Shown here: positions 35,530-43,969 of the stretch, piece after piece | Position numbering within the stretch: position 1 is the first letter of the stretch | Layout: each line of letters opens with the position of its first letter | Source: JACPRL01 sp035573715 | GTDB lineage: Bacteria > Acidobacteriota > Terriglobia > Acidiferrales > 2-02-FULL-67-57 | Direction of reading: 5' to 3' | Assembly: GCA_035573715.1 (NCBI GenBank) | Contig: DATLZZ010000025.1 | Location: 1 to 64,000 of the forward strand | Length of the DNA: 64,000 bases | Program-made: the position numbers and the translations under genes | The notes under the pieces: generated by a model | The model's input: only the letters and a program-made list of their open reading frames with translations | The model's database searches: none | Told to the model about the DNA's origin: nothing

Positions 35530-37680
35530 TTACGCATAAAACTCGCGTGGGTAGCGTTCGCGAGGCGGCCCGGCCTTGCGCGCCAGAACCAGGATGGTGT
35601 CGCGGCTCCAGCTTTCATCGTAGCCCGCCGACACCAGTGCCCGGCGCAGCTCCTCCGGCACAGGCTGGGCGCCGTAGAAGTCGCGGGTCTCCAGGCGAAC
35701 CACTTCGAAGCCGGCATACGTCAGCAGAAGCTGGGTTTCTTTCGGGGTATATTCCCGCGCGTGCCGGCCCCCGGTGTCGCCCTGCTGGCAGAGCAACAGT
35801 CGGTCCTTGGCGGTGCTGAGATAGACGCCGGCCTCTGCAAGCAGCGTGGCAAACTCCTGAGGTGTGTAGTCCTCGTTCACCGGGCGGCCATTTTCTCCCG
35901 TGGGTCGAAGGAAGGCGGGGAAGAAGTTGGGGTGGTCGCCGCGGGTGATGGCCAGCACGCTCTTCCAGCAGGCCGTATTGGGCGTTGAGAGCAGCAGGAA
36001 ACCCTCCGGAAGCAAGATGCGGTTGATCTCAAAGAGCATGTGCATGGGGTCGTGGGCGAGGTGCTCGATGAGCTCGCAGCAGAGCACGGTGCGGAAGGTG
36101 TTGTTGGGGTAGGGAAACGGGTCGCGCTCGGCGTCGAATTTGTCGATGGCGAAGCAGTAGTGCTCGCCGTTGTGGGCGTGGACAATCTCGCACGCGTCCA
36201 TCCGGCCACGTTCGCCGGCATAGGCGCCGCGAACTTCCCCGTAGCCGTAGTACTTGGCCAGCACCGGGGTCATTTGCAGGTAACAGCCCATCTCCAGCAG
36301 GCGCTCGGCCGGTCGGCCGCGGGGCACCCAGGCCAGCGATTCGGCGATGCGCTCCATGTGGGCGCGGGCGTAATCCTGCGCATCCGGGCGGTGAGTCCAG
36401 AAATTCAAGATGAAGTGCTCCATCGCCGGGCGCTCGAGCGGCAAGACCGCGCGGACGGGGGGTGAAGCGCCGCGGGCGTGCGGCGCCTCCACCGATTCGG
36501 CCAGGAGGTCCACCATCGCATCGGCGGCGCGCTCCCAGGAGCAGTGGGCGCGAACGAAAGCCTGGGCGTTGCGCCCCATCTGCTCGCGAATGGAGGGATG
36601 AGCGCCGAGCAGCTTCAGGTAGCTCGTGAGCTGGGGGATTTCGTTGGCATCGATGTCGGCCTTGGCGACGCAGTTATCCGGCCACTCGCCGAAGGCCCCG
36701 ACGTTGGAGACGACGATGGCCTTGCCAGCGGCCATCTCGCGCAGCAAGCTGCCCGAAGTTTCTCCCGCTGTCGGGTAGCGCAGGTTCAGGCAGATGTCGG
36801 TAGCAAAAATGTAGTCCCAGAAGGTGTCCAGGTCGACGCGGCCGGTGCGGAGAACGTATTGCTGCAAGCCCAGCCGCTCGATTTCATCCTGCACGGGATA
36901 GTCGGGATGCTTTTCGCCCACCAACAAATAGTGGAAGGGTGGCAGCTCGCGCCGGGCGTCGGACAACGCTTTCAGGCAGGAGGAGATTCGTTTGTACGGC
37001 TTGACGAAGCCGAACGAGCCGATGAGCAGCTCGTCGGCTGGCAGGCCGAGCCGACGGCGCGCTTCGGCAACCGCCTCCGGCGGGGCCTCGATGCGCTTTA
37101 CGCCGTGGCGGATCATGCGCACCGGCACGCCCAGGCCGGCGTTTTCGATCAAACCTTTCACGTAGTCGCTGTGCACGATGACGCCACGCGAGGCGCGCAG
37201 CAGGCGCCGGTTCAGGTTCAGGTTGTCATAGTCGGGCCCGGTGATGGCCTGCTGCACCAGCCGGGCGCGCTCCAGCGCCGCCGCGCCGCCTTCTTCTTCC
37301 ACCAGACGGAAGTATTCCTCCCAATCGTTCTCCACGATGGTCACGTGCGCCAGCAGGTGGTGCAGGTTGAAGTCGTGCAGCAGCACGACGCCGGGATGGC
37401 GCAGAGCCATTCGATAGGCGAAGAGATGGAAAGGGTTGTTGGCGATGGCGTAGAGCAGGACGTCGTAGCGCTGCGGCCCGCCCCGCTTTTCGAAATCCTG
37501 GTAGGGATAAACATGCGCGCCGGCTTCGGCCACCGGCTGCTGCGCTGGGTCGATGAATACGTCTACCTCGGCGCGCTGGCGCAGGTACGGCAGGAGCTCG
37601 GAAGCATAGTCGGCCGTGCCGCTGTTCACCGGCGCCAGCGGCGTGAAGAAGGCGATGCGCATGGGCTGAATCTGAGGCAC
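35530..37680 (-). CDS. GT4 glycosyltransferase fused to a SAM-dependent methyltransferase
   Basis: The 716-residue protein has a GT4 (GT-B) half in residues 1-395 (MRIAFFTPLAPVNSGTADYAS, GSFGFVKPYKR, YLLVGEKHPDYP, RYPTAGETSGSLLREMAAGK). The second half (about 415-710) looks like a degenerate methyltransferase (LLEMGCYLQMTPVLAKYYG, VLCCELIEHLAHDPMHMLFEI, LLPEGFLLLSTPN). Motif I lacks the usual second glycine, so activity of the methyltransferase half is uncertain. The GTG at 37680 is 3 bp after the wzt stop; the ATG at 37662 is an alternative. Probably elongates and modifies the exported glycan. Confidence 0.85.
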   Translation of the reverse strand: MPQIQPMRIAFFTPLAPVNSGTADYASELLPYLRQRAEVDVFIDPAQQPVAEAGAHVYPYQDFEKRGGPQRYDVLLYAIANNPFHLFAYRMALRHPGVVLLHDFNLHHLLAHVTIVENDWEEYFRLVEEEGGAAALERARLVQQAITGPDYDNLNLNRRLLRASRGVIVHSDYVKGLIENAGLGVPVRMIRHGVKRIEAPPEAVAEARRRLGLPADELLIGSFGFVKPYKRISSCLKALSDARRELPPFHYLLVGEKHPDYPVQDEIERLGLQQYVLRTGRVDLDTFWDYIFATDICLNLRYPTAGETSGSLLREMAAGKAIVVSNVGAFGEWPDNCVAKADIDANEIPQLTSYLKLLGAHPSIREQMGRNAQAFVRAHCSWERAADAMVDLLAESVEAPHARGASPPVRAVLPLERPAMEHFILNFWTHRPDAQDYARAHMERIAESLAWVPRGRPAERLLEMGCYLQMTPVLAKYYGYGEVRGAYAGERGRMDACEIVHAHNGEHYCFAIDKFDAERDPFPYPNNTFRTVLCCELIEHLAHDPMHMLFEINRILLPEGFLLLSTPNTACWKSVLAITRGDHPNFFPAFLRPTGENGRPVNEDYTPQEFATLLAEAGVYLSTAKDRLLLCQQGDTGGRHAREYTPKETQLLLTYAGFEVVRLETRDFYGAQPVPEELRRALVSAGYDESWSRDTILVLARKAGPPRERYPREFYA

Positions 37681-37682
37681 GG

Positions 37683-38978
37683 CTAGGTCCCCGAGGTTGA
37701 GCCGGTCACCGCCGGCACCCGCCCGGCGCGCTTCTGCACCGCGACGCGCGCGTGCAGGTTGGCCAGACCGGCGGTGTGGCGCGAGTCAACCACGCGGAAG
37801 GCCAGCACGTCGTCGAGCCAGTCGTGGCTGGCGCCGTCCACGGTGTGGGTGGCGGTGGTGAGCGTGTATTCGCCCGGCGCCAGCCAGCAGTCGAACTGAT
37901 AGGCGACCTCCACGATCTCGCCCGGATGGCACGGGCCGAATTTGATTTTTTCCAACTCGGTATTAGTTCCATAGACGTCCACGCCAAGCCGGTTGCGAAT
38001 CAGGATGCCCACAACGGGATCCGGATGGGCCTGGTAGAAGCGCACCAGCACGCGCACCGTGACGCTTTGCCCGGATTGCAGAAGAGCAATCGGCTGGCGC
38101 TGCGCGTTGAGAATCTGAATCTTCAGAATCTCCGCCGCGCCGTCTCCGTGGCGATGACTGTAGGTGAGGGGCGGCAGTTCCTCCTCGGCCAGGTCTTCCG
38201 GCACGGGCAGCGGCGCGGTCGCGCCCGAGTGCTGCTCGTAGCTGCGCTCGCGCGCCATCACAATCTCCTGGTAGCGGTTCACCACGGTGTTGGGATCGCC
38301 GTCCACGACCAGCTCGCCCTGGTTGAGCAGCAGGGCGCGGTTGCAGAGCATCTTCACGGCGCCGACGTCGTGAGAAACGAAAACGATGGTCACGCCCTGC
38401 TGCTGCAGCTGCTGGATGCGGCGCACGCAGCGGTTGGCAAAGATGGCGTCGCCGACGGCCAGCACCTCGTCAATCAGCAGGATGTCGGGGTCGACATGGA
38501 TGGCGACGGCAAAGGCGAGCCGCACGAACATTCCGGTGGAATAGGTCTTGACCGGCTGGTCAATGAACTCGCCGATTTCTGCGAACCGCTCGATGAGCGC
38601 CATTCGCTCTTTCATCTCGTCGCGGGGAATGCCTTGAATCGCGGCGGCCAGATAGGCGTTCTCGCGGCCGGTGTGCTCGGGGTTGAAGCCGGAGCCGAGC
38701 TCGAGCAGGGCAGCGACGCGGCCTTCCACTTCGACGCTGCCGGTGCTGGGTTGCAGCGTGCCGGCGAGCAGTTGCAGCAGCGTGCTCTTGCCCGAGCCGT
38801 TGGCGCCGATGACGCCCAGCGTCGTTCCGGGCTCCACCTCAAAGGCCAGATTGCGCAGCGCCCAGAACGGGTGGTGGTAGACCTTGCGGCCGCGCAGCAG
38901 CATTTCCTTCAGGCGGTCAGCGGGCCGCGCATAAATCTTGTACATCTTCGAGAGGTTGCGAGCTGCGATGCTGGGCAT
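37683..38978 (-). CDS. wzt: O-antigen/polysaccharide ABC transporter ATP-binding protein with C-terminal carbohydrate-binding domain
   Basis: The 431-residue protein starts MPSIAARNLSKMYKIY. Its nucleotide-binding domain has GANGSGKST, STGMFVRLAFA as signature, ILLIDEVLAVGD as Walker B and the SHD switch. Residues about 290-415 form a Wzt_C-like beta-sandwich (ILKIQILNAQRQPI, VRVLVRFYQ, IRNRLGVDVYGTNT, GEYTLTTATHTVDG). In systems with this domain it binds the capped end of the finished glycan before export. The start overlaps the wzm stop as TGATG. An in-frame upstream extension would read through wzm and is rejected. Confidence 0.9.
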   Translation of the reverse strand: MPSIAARNLSKMYKIYARPADRLKEMLLRGRKVYHHPFWALRNLAFEVEPGTTLGVIGANGSGKSTLLQLLAGTLQPSTGSVEVEGRVAALLELGSGFNPEHTGRENAYLAAAIQGIPRDEMKERMALIERFAEIGEFIDQPVKTYSTGMFVRLAFAVAIHVDPDILLIDEVLAVGDAIFANRCVRRIQQLQQQGVTIVFVSHDVGAVKMLCNRALLLNQGELVVDGDPNTVVNRYQEIVMARERSYEQHSGATAPLPVPEDLAEEELPPLTYSHRHGDGAAEILKIQILNAQRQPIALLQSGQSVTVRVLVRFYQAHPDPVVGILIRNRLGVDVYGTNTELEKIKFGPCHPGEIVEVAYQFDCWLAPGEYTLTTATHTVDGASHDWLDDVLAFRVVDSRHTAGLANLHARVAVQKRAGRVPAVTGSTSGT

Positions 38979-40210
38979 CAGAGCACGTCCGCAAAGGCTT
39001 TGCGAGTCTTCCAGAACCACGCCGCGCCGAAAAAGAACACCGGCAGGCTGAAGCCGAGCAGCGCCACGGCGGTCTCCACGGGCAGCAGCGTTCCCTCCAG
39101 CAGCAGCAGCCGGTAGGCGCGCACGATATGAAAGAAGGGATTGAAGGCGAGCAGGGCACGCAGGTCGGGCGTGAGCGACGCTTCGGGGTAGCAGATGGGT
39201 GTCAGGAAAAACCACAACGTAAGAAGCACGCTGACCACTTGGCCGATATCGCGCAGAAAGACTCCCGCACTGGCCAGGAACCAGGCCAGCCCCAGCGTGA
39301 AGGCGAGGTGGCAGAGCATCACCAGCGGCAGCAGCAACACGATCGCCGGCAGCATGTGGCCGAACAGCAGGCGCGCCAGCAGAAAAAGTCCGAGCCCGAT
39401 GAGGTTGGTCAGAAACGCCGACAGAACCAGGTTGGCCGGCAGAATCTCAATCGGAAACACAACCCGCTTCACGAAGTTGCTGTTCTCCACGATGACCGAC
39501 TGCGAGCGCACCACCGGGTCGCTGAACGCCAGCCAGGGAAGGAATCCCGCAATGAAGTAGAAGGCGAAGTCGGTGAGGCTGCCCTGCGGGCCGAAGCGAA
39601 CCTTGAGAATCGACGAGAAGAGGAAGGTGTAGGTGATAATCATCAGCAGCGGATTCAGCACCGCCCAGAGCGCGCCGCCGAGGGTGCCCTTATAGCGGCC
39701 CATCATGTCGCGCACCGCCATCGCCCAGAGGAGGCGGCGCTCCCGGTAGAGCGTGACAAACGGCGCCGCCAGCGTTGCGCGCAGCGCTTCCAGCCGCCGC
39801 GAGCCCATTCGCCGCACGCGGTAGCCGCCGTCAGGCGAGAACCAGAATTGCAGCCGCAGCGGCTCGACGCCTTTGTCGTGGAACCAGGCCACGTTTTCCT
39901 GCAAGGGAGAAATCTCCAGAACGTACTGGCCGGGCTGGCGCGGGACGCGGACGCGCAGATGCACCTCGACGCGGTCGCCCGGCGGCACGTCGGCGGGCAG
40001 CAGGCTGCGCAGGCCGTCGTAAACCGTATAGCGGCCGCGATGGTCAGTCCAGTGATAGCTGAGAAAGACCGGAACCTGGCCGTTGGTCGCCTGCGCGAGC
40101 CACACCCCGCCGCTGTTGTTGAGCAAGGACACACGCAGTGTGGCCTCTTCCCCAGGGGCGAGCCGCTCGGGCAGTTGCCAGTCGAGATAGCGGGCGCGGT
40201 AGACGCTCAT
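38978..40210 (-). CDS. wzm: O-antigen/polysaccharide ABC transporter permease with N-terminal beta domain
   Basis: The 410-residue protein starts MSVYRARYLDWQ, ATG overlapping the stop of the upstream GT4 gene (ATGA). Residues about 150-410 are an ABC-2 type permease with six hydrophobic helices (GGALWAVLNPLLMIITYTF, FFLTPICYP, AFNPFFHIVRAYR). Residues 5-125 are an unusual soluble beta-sandwich (LPERLAPGEEATLRVSLLN, FLSYHWTDHRGRYTVYDG, VPRQPGQYVLEISPLQENVA) not found in typical Wzm/TagG permeases of about 260 residues. It forms the export channel with Wzt. Confidence 0.88.
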   Translation of the reverse strand: MSVYRARYLDWQLPERLAPGEEATLRVSLLNNSGGVWLAQATNGQVPVFLSYHWTDHRGRYTVYDGLRSLLPADVPPGDRVEVHLRVRVPRQPGQYVLEISPLQENVAWFHDKGVEPLRLQFWFSPDGGYRVRRMGSRRLEALRATLAAPFVTLYRERRLLWAMAVRDMMGRYKGTLGGALWAVLNPLLMIITYTFLFSSILKVRFGPQGSLTDFAFYFIAGFLPWLAFSDPVVRSQSVIVENSNFVKRVVFPIEILPANLVLSAFLTNLIGLGLFLLARLLFGHMLPAIVLLLPLVMLCHLAFTLGLAWFLASAGVFLRDIGQVVSVLLTLWFFLTPICYPEASLTPDLRALLAFNPFFHIVRAYRLLLLEGTLLPVETAVALLGFSLPVFFFGAAWFWKTRKAFADVL

Positions 40211-41436
40211 GGAGTCGGATCCACTCCGAAATGTTTGGCGAGCGTGGACCAGCAACGGCTCCAGGTGTGCTCATTGATGACTTTGTTGTAGCCTGCCTCG
40301 CCCATCTCTTGCCTCAGTCGCGCGTCGGTTAGAAGCCGGGCCAGCGCTTCGGTCAAGCTCCCCGTATCCCCGAATTCTACCAGCAAGCCGTTGGAGCCGT
40401 GCGCAATCACTTCCGCGGTGGCCGGCGTGCGGGCGCCGATGACAGGTTTGCGGTTGGCCCAGGCTTCGAGATAGACCAGCCCAAAGGACTCGACGCGCGA
40501 GGGCAGAGCCAGCAAGGCGGCGGCGGCCAGCAGGTCGCCCTTCTCGGCGTCGGAGACCACGCCGAGGTCGAGCGTGTGCTCGGCCGACCAACTCGGGCGC
40601 GCTCTGCGAAAAGATTCGAACTCGCTCAGCGACGCCCCGGCCAGCACCAGCCGGGCGTGCAGGCCGTCGGCCCACAACCGCTCTATCGCCTCAACTAGGT
40701 GCATGGCGCCCTTCTCGTACGCTTTGGCGCCCAGGAAAAGCACTATGGGTTCTTCGATGCGGTGCTGCTCGCGAAAGCGCGCGGCGTTTCCCTGCTGCAC
40801 GCTCTCCGGCTTGATTCCCAGGCAGTAGCGCTGAAGTTTTTCTTCCTGCACGCCGTGGCGCGCCAGCCAGCCGCGCTCGGCGTTGGTTGCGACCAGCACG
40901 GTGTCGCACTGGTTGAGCAAGTCAATCTGGAACGGGCGCAGATAGTGTCGGCGCACCACCGGATCGTCTTCCGGGCCGAGGTGTGTCGCGGGTGTGGCCA
41001 CCACGCGCGCCCGGCGCGCACGCGCCGCCTGAATGCCCTCCCACATCAGAGCGTTGTAGGGCAGGGGACCGACGTGAACTTGTTCGAACGCCGCGCGGGC
41101 CAGCGCGCCGCGCAACTGGGGAACTAGGAACGACGGTGCGGCGTAGCGTGCCCGCAGCGCGGTGGAAGGGAGATAGCTCAGCAACCGTCCGGCGCGCCGC
41201 CGCCACTTCCGGTGCGCAATGAGCAGCCGTGTGATGGTGATGCCATCCAGCCGCTCCGTTGCGGCTTCCACGGCGCGATGCTGCGGCAGCCAGAAGTATT
41301 CGAGGTCGTAGGCGTTGGTGGTGAAGACCTCAACTGGACGACCCGCGTGCGCCAGCGAGGTGGCCACCTGGCGGACGTACCACTCGTAGCCCCCGCAAAC
41401 AGGGTAAAACCTCGGCGCCACAAAAACAGTTTTCAT
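40207..41436 (-). CDS. Family 4 glycosyltransferase
   Basis: The 409-residue GT-B enzyme begins MKTVFVAPRFYPVCGGYEWYV with the glycine-rich acceptor loop. It has VLFLGAKAYEKGAMHLVEAI, LDLGVVSDAEKGDLLAAA and the EX7E region ALPSRVESFGLVYLEAWA, typical of retaining GT4 enzymes. It is the first gene of the operon that continues to wzm, wzt and the two methyltransferase proteins, with a TATAAT upstream. Sugar specificity cannot be read. Confidence 0.88.
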   Translation of the reverse strand: MKTVFVAPRFYPVCGGYEWYVRQVATSLAHAGRPVEVFTTNAYDLEYFWLPQHRAVEAATERLDGITITRLLIAHRKWRRRAGRLLSYLPSTALRARYAAPSFLVPQLRGALARAAFEQVHVGPLPYNALMWEGIQAARARRARVVATPATHLGPEDDPVVRRHYLRPFQIDLLNQCDTVLVATNAERGWLARHGVQEEKLQRYCLGIKPESVQQGNAARFREQHRIEEPIVLFLGAKAYEKGAMHLVEAIERLWADGLHARLVLAGASLSEFESFRRARPSWSAEHTLDLGVVSDAEKGDLLAAAALLALPSRVESFGLVYLEAWANRKPVIGARTPATAEVIAHGSNGLLVEFGDTGSLTEALARLLTDARLRQEMGEAGYNKVINEHTWSRCWSTLAKHFGVDPTP

Positions 41437-41478
41437 TCGAGGCGCGCCTGGCGCGCAGTCCCTTCTCCCCAGCGCGAG

Positions 41479-41484
41479 ATTATA
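41479..41484 (-). promoter_or_regulatory. Candidate -10 element of the GT4-wzm-wzt operon
   Basis: A perfect TATAAT on the minus strand lies 42 nt before the GT4 start, in the gap directly after the lptD stop. The -35 region is poor. Confidence 0.4.
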
Positions 41485-41499
41485 GTCCAGGCTGAGACA

Positions 41500-43794
41500 C
41501 TAGAAGAGGCGCTCGTTCGGGCGCAGGTTGCCGAAGCTGCCCACGTTGGCGATGGTGAAGACGAAGCGGTACTCGTTCTGGCTGCGCAGCGGCCCCAGGC
41601 CGAGTCGGCGGAAGGCAAAGGCCACGCCGCAGCAGTCCCAGTTGTAGCTGGTTTGCACGACCGAACTTGGCAGGTAATCCTGCCGGATGTCCCAGGCCAC
41701 GCCGCCGGCGACGTTGAAGCCGTGGCGGTAGAGATTCCCGTAGGTGGCCAGTACCCAGAGCTGGTTGAAGCGCGGCTGAAACTGGTCGGGGTTGCGCAGC
41801 GTGTAGTGCGTCACCGCCACGCGCACCAGCTCGGTCAGCGTCAGGTTGACGCCCAGGCGCGTATTGAGGACCTTATGCCGGTTGGGGTCGTAGTCGAAGC
41901 GGAAATCGGTGTCGAGCCGGCCGCCGGGCATAATCTGCACCGAGTTGATGATGGGCGAGAAGCCGCGCGCCCGGTCGGCGTAGGCGAAGGGTGTGAGCGC
42001 AATCGTGGATTGAAAAACGTTGCGCGCGCCCTCCTGCAAGGCGTCGCCGAAATCGCGGTTGATGAAATACTTCTGCGCGATGCGCCAGCGGAGGAGCTCA
42101 AGCGGCTGGGCGTCGCCGCTGCGGCTCTTGCGGTACACCCGCTGGGTAATGCCGTACTCCACTTCGTTGGTGTTGGTGATGATGTCGCGCTCGTCGAAGC
42201 GGATGATCTCGCTGAAATCCTGGACGCCGTTGCGGTAGCGGTAGGTAACGTCAGGCTCAATGACATGCTTGTAGCGCGCGTGGCCGCGTTCGAAGATGCG
42301 CTCCAGCGACGGGAAGCGCACGTCCACCGACACCTCGCCGGTAATGCGCCGCAACCCTCGATTGATGACCGTGAGCCCGCCCGGCACCAGCGGGTCGGGC
42401 CCCTGGCGCGAGCCGTAGCGCATGGCGCGCACCCCGAAGGTCGGTGTGAGGCCGAAGTAGCGGCCCAGCCGCAGCGGCACGCTCACCCGCGGGTAGAGTT
42501 CGAAGCGCTGCACCAGCGAGGGGGTGTTGATGTCCGGGTCGTCGCGGTGCATCCCGCCGGCGTGGGCGTCGATGCTGTAGTAAACGCGCTGGCGGCGGAA
42601 CCAGGGCAACGGGCGCGGCCGGGTGCCGATATCGAATCCTGGCCCGGTGAACAGCGTCACCGAGGTTTCCGGCTCGGCTTGGAAGAAGTTCTGGTAGCGG
42701 TGCACGTAGCCGTTGAAGTAGAAGGTGTCGGGGTTGTTGGTCAGGAAGGCGTCGGCCTTGACCTCCGACTGCACCGCTTCCAGGAACGTCTCGGCAAAGC
42801 CCAACCGGAAGCGCTGCGAACTGAGGAAGTTCAGGTCGGCCACGGCGCGGAAGCCGTGCGGCAGCAGGGCTTCGGCGAAGATGCGGGCGGTCTGGCCGCT
42901 CTGGTCGATGCCGATGCCGCGCTCGCTTTCCTGGGTGCGGCGCAGCTTGTCGGCGATGGCGCCGAAGTAGTTCACCTCCACGCGGCTCCTCACGGTGGGA
43001 ATGGCGCGGAAGGTGGCCGACTGCGTCCAGCCGCCCTGGTTGTAAAACTGTCCGCCCACCTGCAAGTCGGCCTGCGGGCTGATGGCCCAGAAATAGGCGA
43101 GCGTGAAGTTGGTGCCGCGCAGCGAGTCGTTGCCGAAGGTCGGCCAGAGAAAGCCCGATTGGCGGGGCTTGTCGGCAATGGAAACGGCGGAGTAGGGCGA
43201 GTAGAGCACCGGCACGCCGCGGATCGAAAAGGTGGCGTGGTAGAGGCGGACGTCCTTGCCCGGCCGCACGTTGGCGCGCGCGCTCTGCAAGCGCCACTTG
43301 GGCTTGCCCGGGAGACAGTTCGTTACCCAGGCGTGCTCGAGCGTGTAGCTGCCGTCGGCGTGCCGCTCGACCTTCTCAGCCTCGATGTAGAACGGGTTGG
43401 TGGTGACCAGATACTGATTCGTGGGCTTGGGCGGCGCGCCCACTGTGCCCTCCACTCTGTGAAACGTGCCTTCGCCCGTGCTCAGCAGGTAGCGCGCTTC
43501 GGTGGCCTCCAGGCGGTCGTCATCGCGCTCGAAGATCACGTTCCCGCGGGCTTCCGCCACTTTGGTCTTCTCGTTGTAGGTGACCTCATCCGCCGTCAGC
43601 CGCATCCCGCGGTAGCGGATTTCAACGTTGCCCTGGAGCAGGAAGGTGTCGCCGGATTTCTGCTGTGAGGTGGCGAAGATTTCGACGATGTCGGCGCTGG
43701 GCGGCGGCTGCGCCGGCTGCTGCGCCGCCAGCACGGGTGCGAGAACGAGCAGCGCGCTGCTAGTCAACAAACTGAGCGGCCCGAGGCGGTTCAT
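41500..43794 (-). CDS. lptD: LPS-assembly outer-membrane protein
   Basis: The 764-residue protein has a signal peptide (about 1-24), an OstA/LptA-like N-terminal domain (about 38-170: LQGNVEIRYRGMRLTADEV, VAEARGNVIFERDDDRLEA), and a C-terminal beta-barrel with LptD signatures (VPVLYSPYSAVSIADKPRQSG, FLWPTFGND). LptD, with LptE, inserts lipopolysaccharide into the outer leaflet. It places LPS transport next to the polysaccharide exporter operon, which follows on the same strand. No other lpt gene is in the window. Confidence 0.92.
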   Translation of the reverse strand: MNRLGPLSLLTSSALLVLAPVLAAQQPAQPPPSADIVEIFATSQQKSGDTFLLQGNVEIRYRGMRLTADEVTYNEKTKVAEARGNVIFERDDDRLEATEARYLLSTGEGTFHRVEGTVGAPPKPTNQYLVTTNPFYIEAEKVERHADGSYTLEHAWVTNCLPGKPKWRLQSARANVRPGKDVRLYHATFSIRGVPVLYSPYSAVSIADKPRQSGFLWPTFGNDSLRGTNFTLAYFWAISPQADLQVGGQFYNQGGWTQSATFRAIPTVRSRVEVNYFGAIADKLRRTQESERGIGIDQSGQTARIFAEALLPHGFRAVADLNFLSSQRFRLGFAETFLEAVQSEVKADAFLTNNPDTFYFNGYVHRYQNFFQAEPETSVTLFTGPGFDIGTRPRPLPWFRRQRVYYSIDAHAGGMHRDDPDINTPSLVQRFELYPRVSVPLRLGRYFGLTPTFGVRAMRYGSRQGPDPLVPGGLTVINRGLRRITGEVSVDVRFPSLERIFERGHARYKHVIEPDVTYRYRNGVQDFSEIIRFDERDIITNTNEVEYGITQRVYRKSRSGDAQPLELLRWRIAQKYFINRDFGDALQEGARNVFQSTIALTPFAYADRARGFSPIINSVQIMPGGRLDTDFRFDYDPNRHKVLNTRLGVNLTLTELVRVAVTHYTLRNPDQFQPRFNQLWVLATYGNLYRHGFNVAGGVAWDIRQDYLPSSVVQTSYNWDCCGVAFAFRRLGLGPLRSQNEYRFVFTIANVGSFGNLRPNERLF

Positions 43795-43899
43795 TCGTCG
43801 GTTCAGCGCGACTCCAACAGAAGGAGCGCCAAGCTAACACGCCCCGCAGGCCGGAGCAAGCCTTTCGTCGCCCCGGGGTCGAATCCTGGCATGGGTCTA

Positions 43900-43930
43900 A
43901 AATGCGTACGAACGCGTTCTGAACGCATTT
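43900..43930. repeat. Nested palindrome between the cobalamin-binding protein gene and lptD
   Basis: Perfect 8-base arms AAATGCGT / ACGCATTT (43900-43907 and 43923-43930) enclose the 10-base palindrome GAACGCGTTC (43910-43919). It lies 40 bp after the stop of the upstream gene and 106 bp before the lptD start. On the minus strand it ends in GCATTTT, so it could be a weak terminator or an operator. Confidence 0.5.
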
Positions 43931-43969
43931 CGCCCCGTGCCTGGCCCTTCCCCCATGTGGCCGTGGTGG

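Noticed and set aside
43910..43919. LexA (SOS) box at GAACGCGTTC
   Set aside because: The Gram-positive-type LexA box needs four bases between GAAC and GTTC; here there are two, and the neighbours are not DNA-repair genes.
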